This document shows, one piece after another, positions 34,175 through 43,015 of a stretch of 64,000 nucleotides of DNA (position 1 is its first letter; each line of letters opens with the position of its first letter). This DNA is from RUG100 sp050953405. GTDB lineage: Bacteria > Bacillota > Clostridia > Peptostreptococcales > Anaerovoracaceae. The stretch spans positions 186,001 to 250,000 of the forward strand of contig JBMNMP010000001.1 in the NCBI GenBank assembly GCA_050953405.1. The letters are read 5' to 3'. The notes beneath the pieces are model-generated. The model was not told where the DNA came from. It worked only from the letters and a program-made list of their open reading frames with translations, and did no database searches. A program made the translations under genes and the position numbers.

Positions 34175-35398
34175 ATGGAATACGGCTTACTGGGGAAAGA
34201 ACTGTCCTACTCTTTTTCAAAAGATATACACGAAATGCTGGGCGCCTACTCTTATCAGCTGCTGCCCACTGCACCGGAGGACCTGCCTTCTTTCATGGAA
34301 GCGCGGGATTTTCTGGGGCTCAACGTGACCATACCCTACAAGCGCGAAGTGATTCCCTATCTCGATGTGCTGGATGAGACGGCGGCCGGGATCGGCGCAG
34401 TGAACACCATTTACTTTCGCGACGGGAAGATGCATGGAACTAACACCGACTACACCGGCTTTCTCTTCATGGCTGACCGCTGCGGCATAGATTTCAGCGG
34501 CCGCTGTGTCCTCATCTGCGGCACCGGGGGCGCCAGCCTTATGGCACAGAAGGCGGTCGCCGACAGGGGAGCCGCCGAGGTCCTGGTCGCCGGCAGAAAA
34601 GGGCCCCTCACCTATGACCGCCTGCCGCGCGGGGTCGACATCATTGTGAACACCACGCCGCTGGGCACATATCCGGGCAACGGCCGGCAGGCGGTGGATC
34701 TGACGCGGTTCGATCATCCTCAAGGCGTGCTCGACCTGATCTACAATCCTCAGAAATCCGCCCTCCTGCTGCAGGCGGAGGAAATGGGGCTCAGGTTCTC
34801 GGGCGGACTGCCGATGCTGGTGGCTCAGGCCACGGCTGCCGCCGGTTACTTCACCGGCGAGGACATTTATCAGCGCGAGAACGAACGCATCATAAAAGCG
34901 CTGCAGGACAGGCAGCGCAACATCGTGCTGGTAGGCATGCCGGGCAGCGGCAAGACTACCATAGGAAGAGAGCTCGCCAGCGCTCTCTCCCTGAAATTTG
35001 TGGACACCGACGAGGTGCTCGCAGCCAGGGCCGGAAAGCCCGCAGGCCGGGTGATCGAAGACAGCGGCGAGGAATATTTTCGCGGACTGGAGAGTGAGAT
35101 CATCAGGTCATGCACTGCTGAACACGGCCAGGTGATAGCCACAGGGGGCGGTGCCGTTCTGCGCCAGGAGAACCGCAGGGCCATGCGTCAGAACGGACCC
35201 GTCATCTTCATAGAGCGCGATATCACGCAGCTGCCTACCGAAGGGAGACCACTGTCCCGCGACCTCGAAGAAATGTATCAAAAAAGGCTGCCTCTGTATC
35301 ACAGCTGCAGCGATTTCACTCTGGCCAACAACGGCCCGCTCAACGATTCCATTCAAAAGATTCTAGCCACTCTGTCCTCAAGAGAGAGTAACATCTGA
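34175..35398 (+). CDS. aroEK: Fused shikimate dehydrogenase - shikimate kinase
   Basis: 407 residues. Residues 1-235 are shikimate dehydrogenase: GLLGKELSYSFSKDIH, NVTIPYKREVIPYLD (catalytic Lys), GAVNTI, GTNTDYTGF (Asp), and NTTPLGTYP. Residues 246-407 are shikimate kinase: VGMPGSGKTTIGRELA (Walker A), DTDEVLAARAG, FRGLES, ATGGGAVLR and RPL in the lid. So one protein does steps 4 and 5 in sequence. GGAGGGAGG precedes the ATG. The end of this gene overlaps the convergent GNAT gene by 59 bases. The step just before, dehydroquinate dehydratase, is not in the operon. Confidence 0.95.
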   Translation: MEYGLLGKELSYSFSKDIHEMLGAYSYQLLPTAPEDLPSFMEARDFLGLNVTIPYKREVIPYLDVLDETAAGIGAVNTIYFRDGKMHGTNTDYTGFLFMADRCGIDFSGRCVLICGTGGASLMAQKAVADRGAAEVLVAGRKGPLTYDRLPRGVDIIVNTTPLGTYPGNGRQAVDLTRFDHPQGVLDLIYNPQKSALLLQAEEMGLRFSGGLPMLVAQATAAAGYFTGEDIYQRENERIIKALQDRQRNIVLVGMPGSGKTTIGRELASALSLKFVDTDEVLAARAGKPAGRVIEDSGEEYFRGLESEIIRSCTAEHGQVIATGGGAVLRQENRRAMRQNGPVIFIERDITQLPTEGRPLSRDLEEMYQKRLPLYHSCSDFTLANNGPLNDSIQKILATLSSRESNI

Positions 35399-35888
35399 GA
35401 TCCCTGATGGAATCATCATATATCCGGTAAGCGTAACGCTCGGTTCCCTCATAATGGAAGCCGAGCTTTTCTATTACCCGTTGGGATCGCCAGTTGTCCG
35501 GCCCCGTGGTGATGGCCACGATATCCAGCCCCATGACACCGAAGGCGAACTCGAGGACCGCCCTTGCGGCCTCGGTCATCAGCCCGCGCCCCCAGAAGTT
35601 CTGGTCCATAGAGTATCCCAGCTCGCGGCTGTTGATATGCGGACGCCGCTTGTCTGTGTCCAGCCCTATCGAACCTATGGCGCGCTGCGACTCTTTGTCC
35701 ACGATCTTCCACACATTGCCGGCCATAAATACTTTCTTTATTATCTGTCGCGATTCAGCCACACTGGCGTGCGGCCTCCATCCGGCTGCCGGGCCGACAG
35801 CCGGGTTACTGGCGTATTCATACAGCTGCTGGGCGTCTTTCTTCGTCCAGTTATCCAATCTCAGTCTCTCAGTTTCTAATATCTGCAT
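35340..35888 (-). CDS. RimJ/RimL-type GNAT acetyltransferase
   Basis: 182 residues. It starts METERLRLDNW-like (ILETERLRLDNW), the RimJ/RimL opening, then ELGYSMDQNFWGRGLMTEAARAVLEFAFG, with the acetyl-CoA loop around NFWGRGLMTEA near residue 95, and TGPDNWRSQRVIEKLGFHYEGTERYAYR near the C-terminus. It may acetylate protein N-termini or small amines. Its last 59 bases overlap aroEK tail to tail. Confidence 0.88.
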   Translation of the reverse strand: MQILETERLRLDNWTKKDAQQLYEYASNPAVGPAAGWRPHASVAESRQIIKKVFMAGNVWKIVDKESQRAIGSIGLDTDKRRPHINSRELGYSMDQNFWGRGLMTEAARAVLEFAFGVMGLDIVAITTGPDNWRSQRVIEKLGFHYEGTERYAYRIYDDSIRDLRCYSLLRTEWLESFEWNR

Positions 35889-35903
35889 CTCTCTATCGTT
35901 CTC

Positions 35904-37892
35904 TTACTCAGACGTGCTCAGGATCTCGTTGTTCTTCTCTACCTGCGAGATCTTCATGCGCTTGGCGTCACTCGGTTTGATCTTTTCGCTGCTGCTGACA
36001 CCGAGGAGCGTCGGTCCCAGATAATGCGTCTTCAGGATATCTCCGTCGAGGTTGACCTTGCTGTACTCCGTGAAGTTCTGACCCTTGATATAATATTTCC
36101 TGCCGATCCTGACGACCTTGTCGATCTTGATCTGCTTGACTCCCATCTTCAGCTTCAAAGCCTTGAACGGCGTCTTGCCGTTGTCGTTGTATATGTACCT
36201 CTTGCCGTACAGCATATCGTACTGCAGCGCTTCCAGGTTCTTGAGGTAGTTCTTGTCGCCCCTGTGATCCTGGTGATAAGTGACCAGCGTGCCGTTGTGT
36301 ATGTCCAGCCGGTTCAGCAGCTCGGCACCCATCTGGTAAGCATGGAGATTTTCATGTATCTTCTTCATCTTGAAGTTGCTCCAGATGACATAGTCCGTCT
36401 CGTAGGGGCTGCGCCCCTTGACGTTCTCCTGAGTGAGGTTTTCGATAGCCGGAAGATGGTCGCCGTACATGACTACCACCACGTCCTCATCGTATTTGGA
36501 CAGCTTGTCAGTCAGATCCTTTACGAATTTGTCCATCTCATGTATCTGGTTGCAGTAATATTCCCACTTCCACTTCAGTTCCAGTGTCGGAGCCTTGGTC
36601 ACCGTTATTGCCGGATTGTCTATTACCTGCTCCGTAGGGTATTTGCCGTGGCCCTGAACAGAGATCGTATATATATAATCCGGTGACTTTGTCGACTTCA
36701 GAGCATCCATGATCTCCGAGGTGAGCACGTTGTCACGAGCCCAGTTCTTGGGCGTCTTGCTGACGTTGCTCATGTATTCCAGCGATGTGAATGTCTGGAA
36801 GCCGAGGTGCCCGAAGACTTTGTTCCTGTTGTAGAACGCCGCCCTGTGATTGTGTATCGCATGCGTCGAATAGCCTATATTCATCAGATCATAAGGGATG
36901 CTCTCGCATACCGTGTTCCGGAGCACCGTCTTGTACGGGTATTCGCCCGGTCCGAAGTTCTTCACGCTCATGCCGGTCATATTCTCGAACTCGGTGTTCG
37001 CAGTGCCCGCGCCCACCGAAGGTACCCGCAGACGACCGGAAGAATATTCCTTCATCAGCTTGCGGTAATTAGGTATCGGATCCCTGTTGAGGCCGAGGCC
37101 GGAAACAGTCTCCGGATCCATGAAGGACTCCAGCTGCAGGAATATGATGTTCGGATGTTTTTCGTTCCCGTCCCGCGTGGTATCCCCTACAGTCGTCCTG
37201 CGCTCTTTCTTCGTGAAGATGTCATCGATCGAAGCCCTGGTATAGTGTAACGGCCGGCTGACACCCTTATCGAGCCATGTCGCCAGGAAACAGTAGTTGA
37301 ATCCGTTGTCCCTGTAGCCGTAAGCCAGATTAGGGAAGTAAGTTTCCACTACACCTGTTTTCACGCAGAGGGCTGTGCCCCCGATGCCAATGCCAACGAT
37401 CAGCAGAAAGACCGGTATTGCTCTCTTGTAGTGGATCTTCTCCTTGATCTTGGGTGCCGTATTGAACAGCGCGATCACCGCTCCTACGACACCGGCTATG
37501 CCGGCGATCATCAGGGCGACCTCCCACTTCGACATGTAATTGCTGACCAGAGTGAGGCCATCCTTCAGCTCTGTGATATCGCCCGTAGTAAACGGAGTCA
37601 TCCTGTTGGCCAGAATGATGCCGTTGATGACGCCCAGCGCCAGCCAGACCACGGAAACCACCACAGTACAGAATATCCTGTGACGGAACAGGAGCCCGAT
37701 CGAAAGGCACACGAAAATGATCAGAGCGTTAAAGAGGAACACCAGTGGATGTTCCACCATGAATACAGCTCCGCCGTAGATCGTCTGTCTTGCAAGTGTC
37801 TCTATTATCAGAGTGATCAGTATTGCCAGCACCACGCTGACGCCAATAAAATTATGCAGGTACTTCCTGTAAAACAGCTTCACTTTTGACAT
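35904..37892 (-). CDS. LTA synthase-family sulfatase-fold membrane enzyme
   Basis: 662 residues. Five predicted membrane helices fill about residues 13-175. An extracellular alkaline-phosphatase-superfamily domain follows, about 245-550: NIIFLQLESFMDPE (metal Glu), GAGTANTEFENMTGM (nucleophile Thr), the RDNVLTSEIM region and VVVMYGDHLP (metal Asp/His). A C-terminal beta domain of about 100 residues ends the protein. Such enzymes move glycerol phosphate from phosphatidylglycerol to lipoteichoic acid or related polymers. It overlaps rsmA by 13 bases. Confidence 0.92.
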   Translation of the reverse strand: MSKVKLFYRKYLHNFIGVSVVLAILITLIIETLARQTIYGGAVFMVEHPLVFLFNALIIFVCLSIGLLFRHRIFCTVVVSVVWLALGVINGIILANRMTPFTTGDITELKDGLTLVSNYMSKWEVALMIAGIAGVVGAVIALFNTAPKIKEKIHYKRAIPVFLLIVGIGIGGTALCVKTGVVETYFPNLAYGYRDNGFNYCFLATWLDKGVSRPLHYTRASIDDIFTKKERRTTVGDTTRDGNEKHPNIIFLQLESFMDPETVSGLGLNRDPIPNYRKLMKEYSSGRLRVPSVGAGTANTEFENMTGMSVKNFGPGEYPYKTVLRNTVCESIPYDLMNIGYSTHAIHNHRAAFYNRNKVFGHLGFQTFTSLEYMSNVSKTPKNWARDNVLTSEIMDALKSTKSPDYIYTISVQGHGKYPTEQVIDNPAITVTKAPTLELKWKWEYYCNQIHEMDKFVKDLTDKLSKYDEDVVVVMYGDHLPAIENLTQENVKGRSPYETDYVIWSNFKMKKIHENLHAYQMGAELLNRLDIHNGTLVTYHQDHRGDKNYLKNLEALQYDMLYGKRYIYNDNGKTPFKALKLKMGVKQIKIDKVVRIGRKYYIKGQNFTEYSKVNLDGDILKTHYLGPTLLGVSSSEKIKPSDAKRMKISQVEKNNEILSTSE

Positions 37893-38767
37893 TCACAAAT
37901 TCCTCTTTTCATATTGTTTGCCAGATGGGCGAACTCCTCTATGGAGAGAGTTTCCGCTCTTCTGGAAGGGTCAATACCCATATCTACCAGCAGCGCTCTG
38001 ATCTCGTCCTTGTCACGGCCCTCGAGGCCTGTCAGGCAGTTCAGCAGCGTCTTGCGGCGCGAACTGAAACCGGCCCTGATGCAAATGAAAAAGAATTTCT
38101 CATCCAGCAGGTCGACCGGTTTTTTATCTCTTATTTCCAGCCTCAGTACAGTTGAATCCACCTTGGGCTGAGGCACGAACACCTCGCGGGGCACGGCAGC
38201 GATATCGTGCACTACGCAGTAATACTGCACAGCCACAGACAGCGCCCCATAGGCCTTGGTCCCCGGGTGCGCCTTTATCCTGTCGGCAACCTCTTTCTGC
38301 ATCATAACAGTGATCCCGCTGGCAGGCACTTCCTCCTCCAGGATCTTCATGATGATAGGTGTCGTTATGTAATAAGGCAGATTTCCTATGATCTCGACCT
38401 TATCTATTTTATCATCAGATGCTCTAGCATTTTCTATCAGTTTCCTTAAATCAGACTTAAGAACATCCGCATTTATTATTTCAATATTGTCATATTCGGC
38501 CAGCGTCTGCGCCAGTATCGGCAGCAGACCGCTGTCGATCTCTATGGCGATGACCTTCCTGGCCCTCTCGGCAACCACAGAGGTGAGCACTCCCATGCCC
38601 GGTCCGATCTCGATCACCAGATCATCGGGTCCGATTTCTGCTCCCTCCACGATCTCTTCTATGATGCCGCGGTCGGTGAGGAAGTTCTGCCCCAGACTCT
38701 TGGTCATCCTGAAGTTATACTTATTCTTCAGTTCCTTTATACTCTTCACTGTGTATGGCTTCATCAA
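37880..38767 (-). CDS. rsmA: 16S rRNA adenine dimethyltransferase (RsmA/KsgA)
   Basis: 295 residues. Methylates A1518 and A1519 of 16S rRNA, using SAM. Motifs are KSLGQNFLTDRGII, VIEIGPGMGVLTSVVAE (SAM loop), IEIDSGLLPIL, INADVLK, and GNLPYYITTPII (the N-L-P-Y catalytic motif). The start at 38767 overlaps rnmV by 47 bases; the next Met (38764) is equally likely. Pairing with rnmV is usual in Firmicutes. Confidence 0.95.
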   Translation of the reverse strand: MMKPYTVKSIKELKNKYNFRMTKSLGQNFLTDRGIIEEIVEGAEIGPDDLVIEIGPGMGVLTSVVAERARKVIAIEIDSGLLPILAQTLAEYDNIEIINADVLKSDLRKLIENARASDDKIDKVEIIGNLPYYITTPIIMKILEEEVPASGITVMMQKEVADRIKAHPGTKAYGALSVAVQYYCVVHDIAAVPREVFVPQPKVDSTVLRLEIRDKKPVDLLDEKFFFICIRAGFSSRRKTLLNCLTGLEGRDKDEIRALLVDMGIDPSRRAETLSIEEFAHLANNMKRGICECQK

Positions 38768-39284
38768 ATTTCCCCCTGTCTATCCCGAAACTGTTGAGAC
38801 GGCGAAGGAAGGTGACGCTGTTGCCATAACCGATCCCCAGCATTTCGCCCAGACGCCTGCGCTTCGCCGACGATCCCGGTATCCCGGTCAGGCCCGCCTG
38901 CCACATGTCATCCATGGTATAAGCCGGCGCTCTTCGCTCCACTCGTGCCTTCGCTGCTTCCAGCGCTCTTATGATATCCTGCGTCTGTGCATTCTCGATG
39001 CCTATATCATCGCCCGCCGTGGCTTTTTCACGCGCCAGAAAAGCCTGCTTTGCATGCGGGAAACGCTCGGTCACCCGCTTTCTGATCTGCTCTCCCGCAT
39101 GGTCGGGATCCGTGAACACAATGATGCCCCGGGTCTCATAAGCTTTCGCTATCAGTTCCCAGGTCTCTGCCGCGATTCCAAAGCCGTGCGTCTCAATGGT
39201 GTCCGCATCAACTGCGCGCCGCACAGCGGCAGTATCATCCCTGCCTTCGACAACTATGATCTCTTCTATTCTCGTTTCACTCAT
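38721..39284 (-). CDS. rnmV: Ribonuclease M5
   Basis: 187 residues from the ATG at 39284. A TOPRIM-domain nuclease that matures 5S rRNA. IIVVEGRDDTAAV carries the catalytic Glu, and IVFTDPDHAGEQIRKRV the DxD. The C-terminal region (KRRRLGEMLGIGYGNSVTFLRRLNSFGI) binds the RNA-protein substrate. It overlaps divIC by eight bases and rsmA by 47. The ribosome binding site is weak, which fits coupling to divIC. Confidence 0.95.
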   Translation of the reverse strand: MSETRIEEIIVVEGRDDTAAVRRAVDADTIETHGFGIAAETWELIAKAYETRGIIVFTDPDHAGEQIRKRVTERFPHAKQAFLAREKATAGDDIGIENAQTQDIIRALEAAKARVERRAPAYTMDDMWQAGLTGIPGSSAKRRRLGEMLGIGYGNSVTFLRRLNSFGIDRGKFDEAIHSEEYKGTEE

Positions 39285-39762
39285 TGCTGCTCTTGCCGGC
39301 ATTCTTGTCATCCGGCAGTATGTACAGAGTCTCGCCCGGCATGATCAGCTTCAACTGCTTTCGCGCCTGCTGCTCTATATAATCATCGTCATTGACCGTG
39401 CTCAGCTCCTGTTTCAGATCCTTCTTCTTCTGCTCCAGCTGTTCCTGTCTCGAGAGCAGCTTGTGCTGCTCCAGTTTCAGGTTCACAGTATTATAGGTAG
39501 AAAACCCTATCACCAGAGCGAGAACGACCACTATCGCCAATACGATCAGGTTCTTGCGTTTATGCTTACTGTTCAGCCGTTTTTTGAGCTTTTTGTCAAA
39601 CTCAGAAACCGGCTCTTCCCTTGCAATGCGGCGCTGCTCTGCGCGGCGTGCCTTTCTGGCCGCCTTCTCTTCGCGCTGCTTCTCCTTTTGTGCCCTTTTG
39701 AAGTCAACGATCTGTGCATTTCTATTGAATTTTTCGATACGTCCTTTACTTTTTTTCCCCAT
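39277..39762 (-). CDS. divIC: DivIC/FtsL-type septum formation initiator protein
   Basis: 161 residues from the ATG at 39762 (GAAGG upstream). A lysine/arginine-rich cytoplasmic tail, about residues 1-70, is followed by one membrane helix (NLIVLAIVVVLALVIGF, near residue 80) and an extracellular coiled coil (LEQHKLLSRQEQLEQKKKDL) ending in a QLKLIMPGETLYILPD motif typical of DivIC. It takes part in the divisome with FtsL and DivIB homologues. The long basic tail is more than usual for B. subtilis DivIC. Confidence 0.85.
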   Translation of the reverse strand: MGKKSKGRIEKFNRNAQIVDFKRAQKEKQREEKAARKARRAEQRRIAREEPVSEFDKKLKKRLNSKHKRKNLIVLAIVVVLALVIGFSTYNTVNLKLEQHKLLSRQEQLEQKKKDLKQELSTVNDDDYIEQQARKQLKLIMPGETLYILPDDKNAGKSSNE

Positions 39763-39803
39763 TATTGAACCTTCTGTTATAACTGCACATTGATCCAAAG
39801 CTC

Positions 39804-39833
39804 ATTATAACATTATATATTGTTCCGGCGCAA
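39804..39833 (-). promoter_or_regulatory. Promoter of the divIC operon
   Basis: On the minus strand TTGCGC (39828-39833) and TATAAT (39804-39809) are 18 bases apart. The -35 lies inside the 3' end of the ABC permease gene. It should drive divIC-rnmV-rsmA-LTA-synthase-GNAT. Confidence 0.65.
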
Positions 39834-42335
39834 TGTTTCCATGGCATCATTCTTTTTCAGCTTGCTGGTGGCGTAGATCACGGTGACCAGCACTACGAAG
39901 AGCACGCTGACGACTCCGATGGCGATCCCCTTCCAGGGGATGTAAATACCGACCCCCGGTATGTCGATATTGTACGAAAGGAAGATCGATATGGCGATGG
40001 CCGCCGGTATGCCCAGCAGCAGGCCCTGCAGTCCGTATATCATGCATTCCAGGTCTATCATAATGTGCGAATCCCTGCGGTCCATGCCCAGCATCTGCAG
40101 CATGGCGAGATCGCCCGCCCTCAGAGAGATATTAGTGGTCACCGTGTTGGCGACGTTTGCTATGGAGACCAGTGAAATGATGATGATGAACCCGAACGCG
40201 AGGATCTGCACTATCAGGATCAGCGCCCGGTATGCATTGCCGTCGCTGTACTTGTCGTACAGGTTGTCCGTGTTCATGTCCTGCTGGCTGCAGATGTGCT
40301 TCAAGGATTCAAAGGCTTCCAGCGGCTTGTTTGATTTGAAGCACATCAGGCGTCCGGTGACGAATTTCTCGTAATTGCCGAGCACGCGCACCGCCTTGCT
40401 CTCGCTCATGATGATGTGCGCGCTGTCGCGGTAATCGCTGCAGCCCCAGGGTACACTGCTCGTTGCCAGATTGATCCTGATGGTTCTGGTCACCTTATTG
40501 CCCAGTGAAATAGTCAGCTTGCCGTTGTTGTATTCCAGCGCGTCTCCCAGGGCGGCGATGTCGCTGTAATTCCCGGAGACCCGGGAGTTGGCGTTGCACA
40601 GAATGTCGCTGCTCCTGGCATTGATGCGGCCCGCAAGATCGCGGAAGCTCTTGTTCTCGACAACGAGGATACCTACTCCGATCTTCCTGGTCTTGATGCT
40701 GCCGGTCAGATCTTCATTGCCGATGTCTTTGCGGGGCACGGTGACCCGCCCCACGATAATTTCATTGAACGAAGAAGCGGTGACCCCCTCGGCCTCCTGG
40801 AGCTTTACATAGTCCAGCCTGTCCTGTCCTATGTCCGGAGTACTGTTGTGGACGAGCGTAGTATAAGAGATGTCATAGTCGTTAACAGTTTTAAAATTGT
40901 GCGCCACTTCGGCGTTCAGGAGACCGGAAAAGGCATAAGCCGACACAAAGAGCACGATGCTGAGGAATACCGAGATCACCGGCCCCACATATTTGATGCG
41001 GTCGCGGCTGTAATATCTGGCAACCAGCTTCCCCGGAAGGCCGAAGAGCCGTCCGGCAAGGCGGCCAAATATACCATCGCGCCTCCTTTTTATCATCTGA
41101 TCCTCTCTCTGCTGACGAATCATCTCCATCACCGTCATCTTTCCGGCTTTCCTGGCGGGGAACCAGACGGATATCATGACGACCACCAGTGTCAGCAGGG
41201 CCGCCATCAGCAGCGGTGCCCCTGTGACGTGGAGGTGCAGTTGTGCTGCCTGGTCCGGTCCGATCAGCTGACGAAAGCTGTCGCTCAGCAGGCCGATGAT
41301 CACGGCCACAGCTCCGATGCCCGCCAGGAGACCTGACGGTATCCCCGCGAGGCATATCAGCAGGCCCTCGCCCATGGTGATCTTTTTTAACTGACGTCCG
41401 GTGGCCCCGACCGATGAGAGCATGCCTAACTGCCGGCGCCTGTTGGTTACCGAGATGGAAAAAGCATTGTATATGAGGACTACGGCACCCAGTGATATCA
41501 GCCCCAGCAGGAGCATGATGCCGGCGATGATGATCTTCATGCTGCGGTCGATACCGAGAGCACCCTGTATCTTCAGCAGATTGTCGTTGTAATCGATCTG
41601 ATAGCCCGCAAAGTGTTCCGCCACATAGCTCCTGATGCTGCGCGGATTTTCAGTCTTCACGAAGACTGTGTAGATGCCGGTGTCTTTGTCGTTCGGCGCC
41701 GTGAAGGCTGTTTCCCCGGCCGCCTGATAGGGTTCCCCCTGCGGGGTGTCCATGACGCCGACGACCAGAAAAGTCCGCCGCTTCAGGTTTATCAGCTTTT
41801 CACCGGCCTTGTAGCTGCTGTTCTGGTAGAGGTCTTTGCCATCGGCACTCACGCGACGGCCGACCTTCAAAGGCACATTATCGCCCACATCATAGAGCGC
41901 TCTGCCGTTTGCCATCCTGTTGGCAGGCATCACGATCTCCCAGGGTTTTTCCGGCAGGCGACCTTCCTCGAGCTTGATATTGAGCTGTTTCATGAGCTTT
42001 TTATTAGCCTGTGCCAGATAAAGATAAGGCTTGGAGTCCCTGTTGCCTACGCCGTCATCAGCATAGCCCACCGTCTTCAGGCTTACCGCGGCCGCGGTCC
42101 TCTCATCGGAATAGAGCTTCTTCACAGTCTTCCTGCTATGGACGCCAAAAGCCGCCGCATACCAGTCCCCGTCGTGCTCCGCATATGTATCGACCATATA
42201 ATTCTGCAGACACGAAGCGAACAGCAAAACGCCGCTCATCAGCATGGTGGAGAGGAACACTCCCAGGATGACGACCACTGTCATCGTCTTTCTCGTACGC
42301 ATGGTCTCTGACGTCAGCCTGCCAATGATCTTCAT
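39813..42335 (-). CDS. ABC transporter permease, double FtsX type
   Basis: 840 residues with two FtsX cores. Helix 1 is at about residues 17-42, then an extracellular domain to about 265, three helices (about 268-395), a cytoplasmic link, a helix near 452-475, a second extracellular domain to about 700, and three helices to about 820. The first core carries ISVTNRRRQLGMLSSVGATGRQLKKI, the family coupling segment; the second has LRAGDLAMLQMLGMDRRDSHIM. It partners the ATPase downstream by ATGA overlap. Large double-FtsX permeases in Clostridia usually act in peptide-antibiotic sensing or resistance; the substrate is unknown. Confidence 0.92.
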   Translation of the reverse strand: MKIIGRLTSETMRTRKTMTVVVILGVFLSTMLMSGVLLFASCLQNYMVDTYAEHDGDWYAAAFGVHSRKTVKKLYSDERTAAAVSLKTVGYADDGVGNRDSKPYLYLAQANKKLMKQLNIKLEEGRLPEKPWEIVMPANRMANGRALYDVGDNVPLKVGRRVSADGKDLYQNSSYKAGEKLINLKRRTFLVVGVMDTPQGEPYQAAGETAFTAPNDKDTGIYTVFVKTENPRSIRSYVAEHFAGYQIDYNDNLLKIQGALGIDRSMKIIIAGIMLLLGLISLGAVVLIYNAFSISVTNRRRQLGMLSSVGATGRQLKKITMGEGLLICLAGIPSGLLAGIGAVAVIIGLLSDSFRQLIGPDQAAQLHLHVTGAPLLMAALLTLVVVMISVWFPARKAGKMTVMEMIRQQREDQMIKRRRDGIFGRLAGRLFGLPGKLVARYYSRDRIKYVGPVISVFLSIVLFVSAYAFSGLLNAEVAHNFKTVNDYDISYTTLVHNSTPDIGQDRLDYVKLQEAEGVTASSFNEIIVGRVTVPRKDIGNEDLTGSIKTRKIGVGILVVENKSFRDLAGRINARSSDILCNANSRVSGNYSDIAALGDALEYNNGKLTISLGNKVTRTIRINLATSSVPWGCSDYRDSAHIIMSESKAVRVLGNYEKFVTGRLMCFKSNKPLEAFESLKHICSQQDMNTDNLYDKYSDGNAYRALILIVQILAFGFIIIISLVSIANVANTVTTNISLRAGDLAMLQMLGMDRRDSHIMIDLECMIYGLQGLLLGIPAAIAISIFLSYNIDIPGVGIYIPWKGIAIGVVSVLFVVLVTVIYATSKLKKNDAMETLRRNNI

Positions 42336-43015
42336 CTGCGGATCACCTCGTCGTTCGTGATCTTGCCGTCTTCAATGGTGATGATGCGGTCGGCCTGCAG
42401 GGCAATGTTTTCGTCATGAGTGATAACGATGACCGTCTGTTCGTAATTGCGGTTCGACTGCTTCAGCAGTTCCAGGACTTCCTGGCTGTTCCTGCTGTCC
42501 AGATTTCCGGTAGGCTCATCCGCCAGCAGCAGCGCCGGCGTGTTGATGAGGGCCCTTCCGATGGATACCCTCTGTTGCTGGCCTCCCGACAGCTGCACAG
42601 GGTAAGCCTTGGCTTTTTCCGTGAGCCCGAGGATCTCCAGCAGTTCTCGCTTGCGGTCTTCATTGACCCGGCGTCCGTCCAGGAGGACCGGCAGCACGAG
42701 ATTTTCTTCCACATTCAAAATGGGGATCAGGTTGAAGAACTGGTAGACCAGTCCCACCTGGCGTCTGCGGAATACAGACAGCTCGTCGCGTGTCTGGCTG
42801 TAGAGATCCATACCGTCTATGAGGATCTTTCCCGAAGTAGGCCTGTCGACACCGCCCATGATGTGCATCAACGTCGACTTGCCTGAACCTGAAGGTCCTA
42901 TTATGGCCACGAACTGGCCCTTTTCTATGCTGAAGGAAATATCGCGCAGTGCCTCCACTGCTCCTTCGCCCTCCCCGAATGTACGGCAGATGTGTTCCGC
43001 CCTGAGAATTTCCAC
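42332..43015 (-). CDS. ABC transporter ATP-binding protein, MacB/Bce type
   Basis: 227 residues. Walker A GPSGSGKSTLMHIMGGVDRP (near residue 42), Q-loop YQFFNLIPILNV, signature LSGGQQQRVSIGRAL, Walker B LLADEPTGNLDSRN, and H-loop VITHDENIA are all present. The NLIP after the Q-loop is typical of ATPases paired with FtsX permeases. It shares one base with the kinase gene upstream and four (ATGA) with the permease gene downstream. Confidence 0.95.
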   Translation of the reverse strand: MEILRAEHICRTFGEGEGAVEALRDISFSIEKGQFVAIIGPSGSGKSTLMHIMGGVDRPTSGKILIDGMDLYSQTRDELSVFRRRQVGLVYQFFNLIPILNVEENLVLPVLLDGRRVNEDRKRELLEILGLTEKAKAYPVQLSGGQQQRVSIGRALINTPALLLADEPTGNLDSRNSQEVLELLKQSNRNYEQTVIVITHDENIALQADRIITIEDGKITNDEVIRR

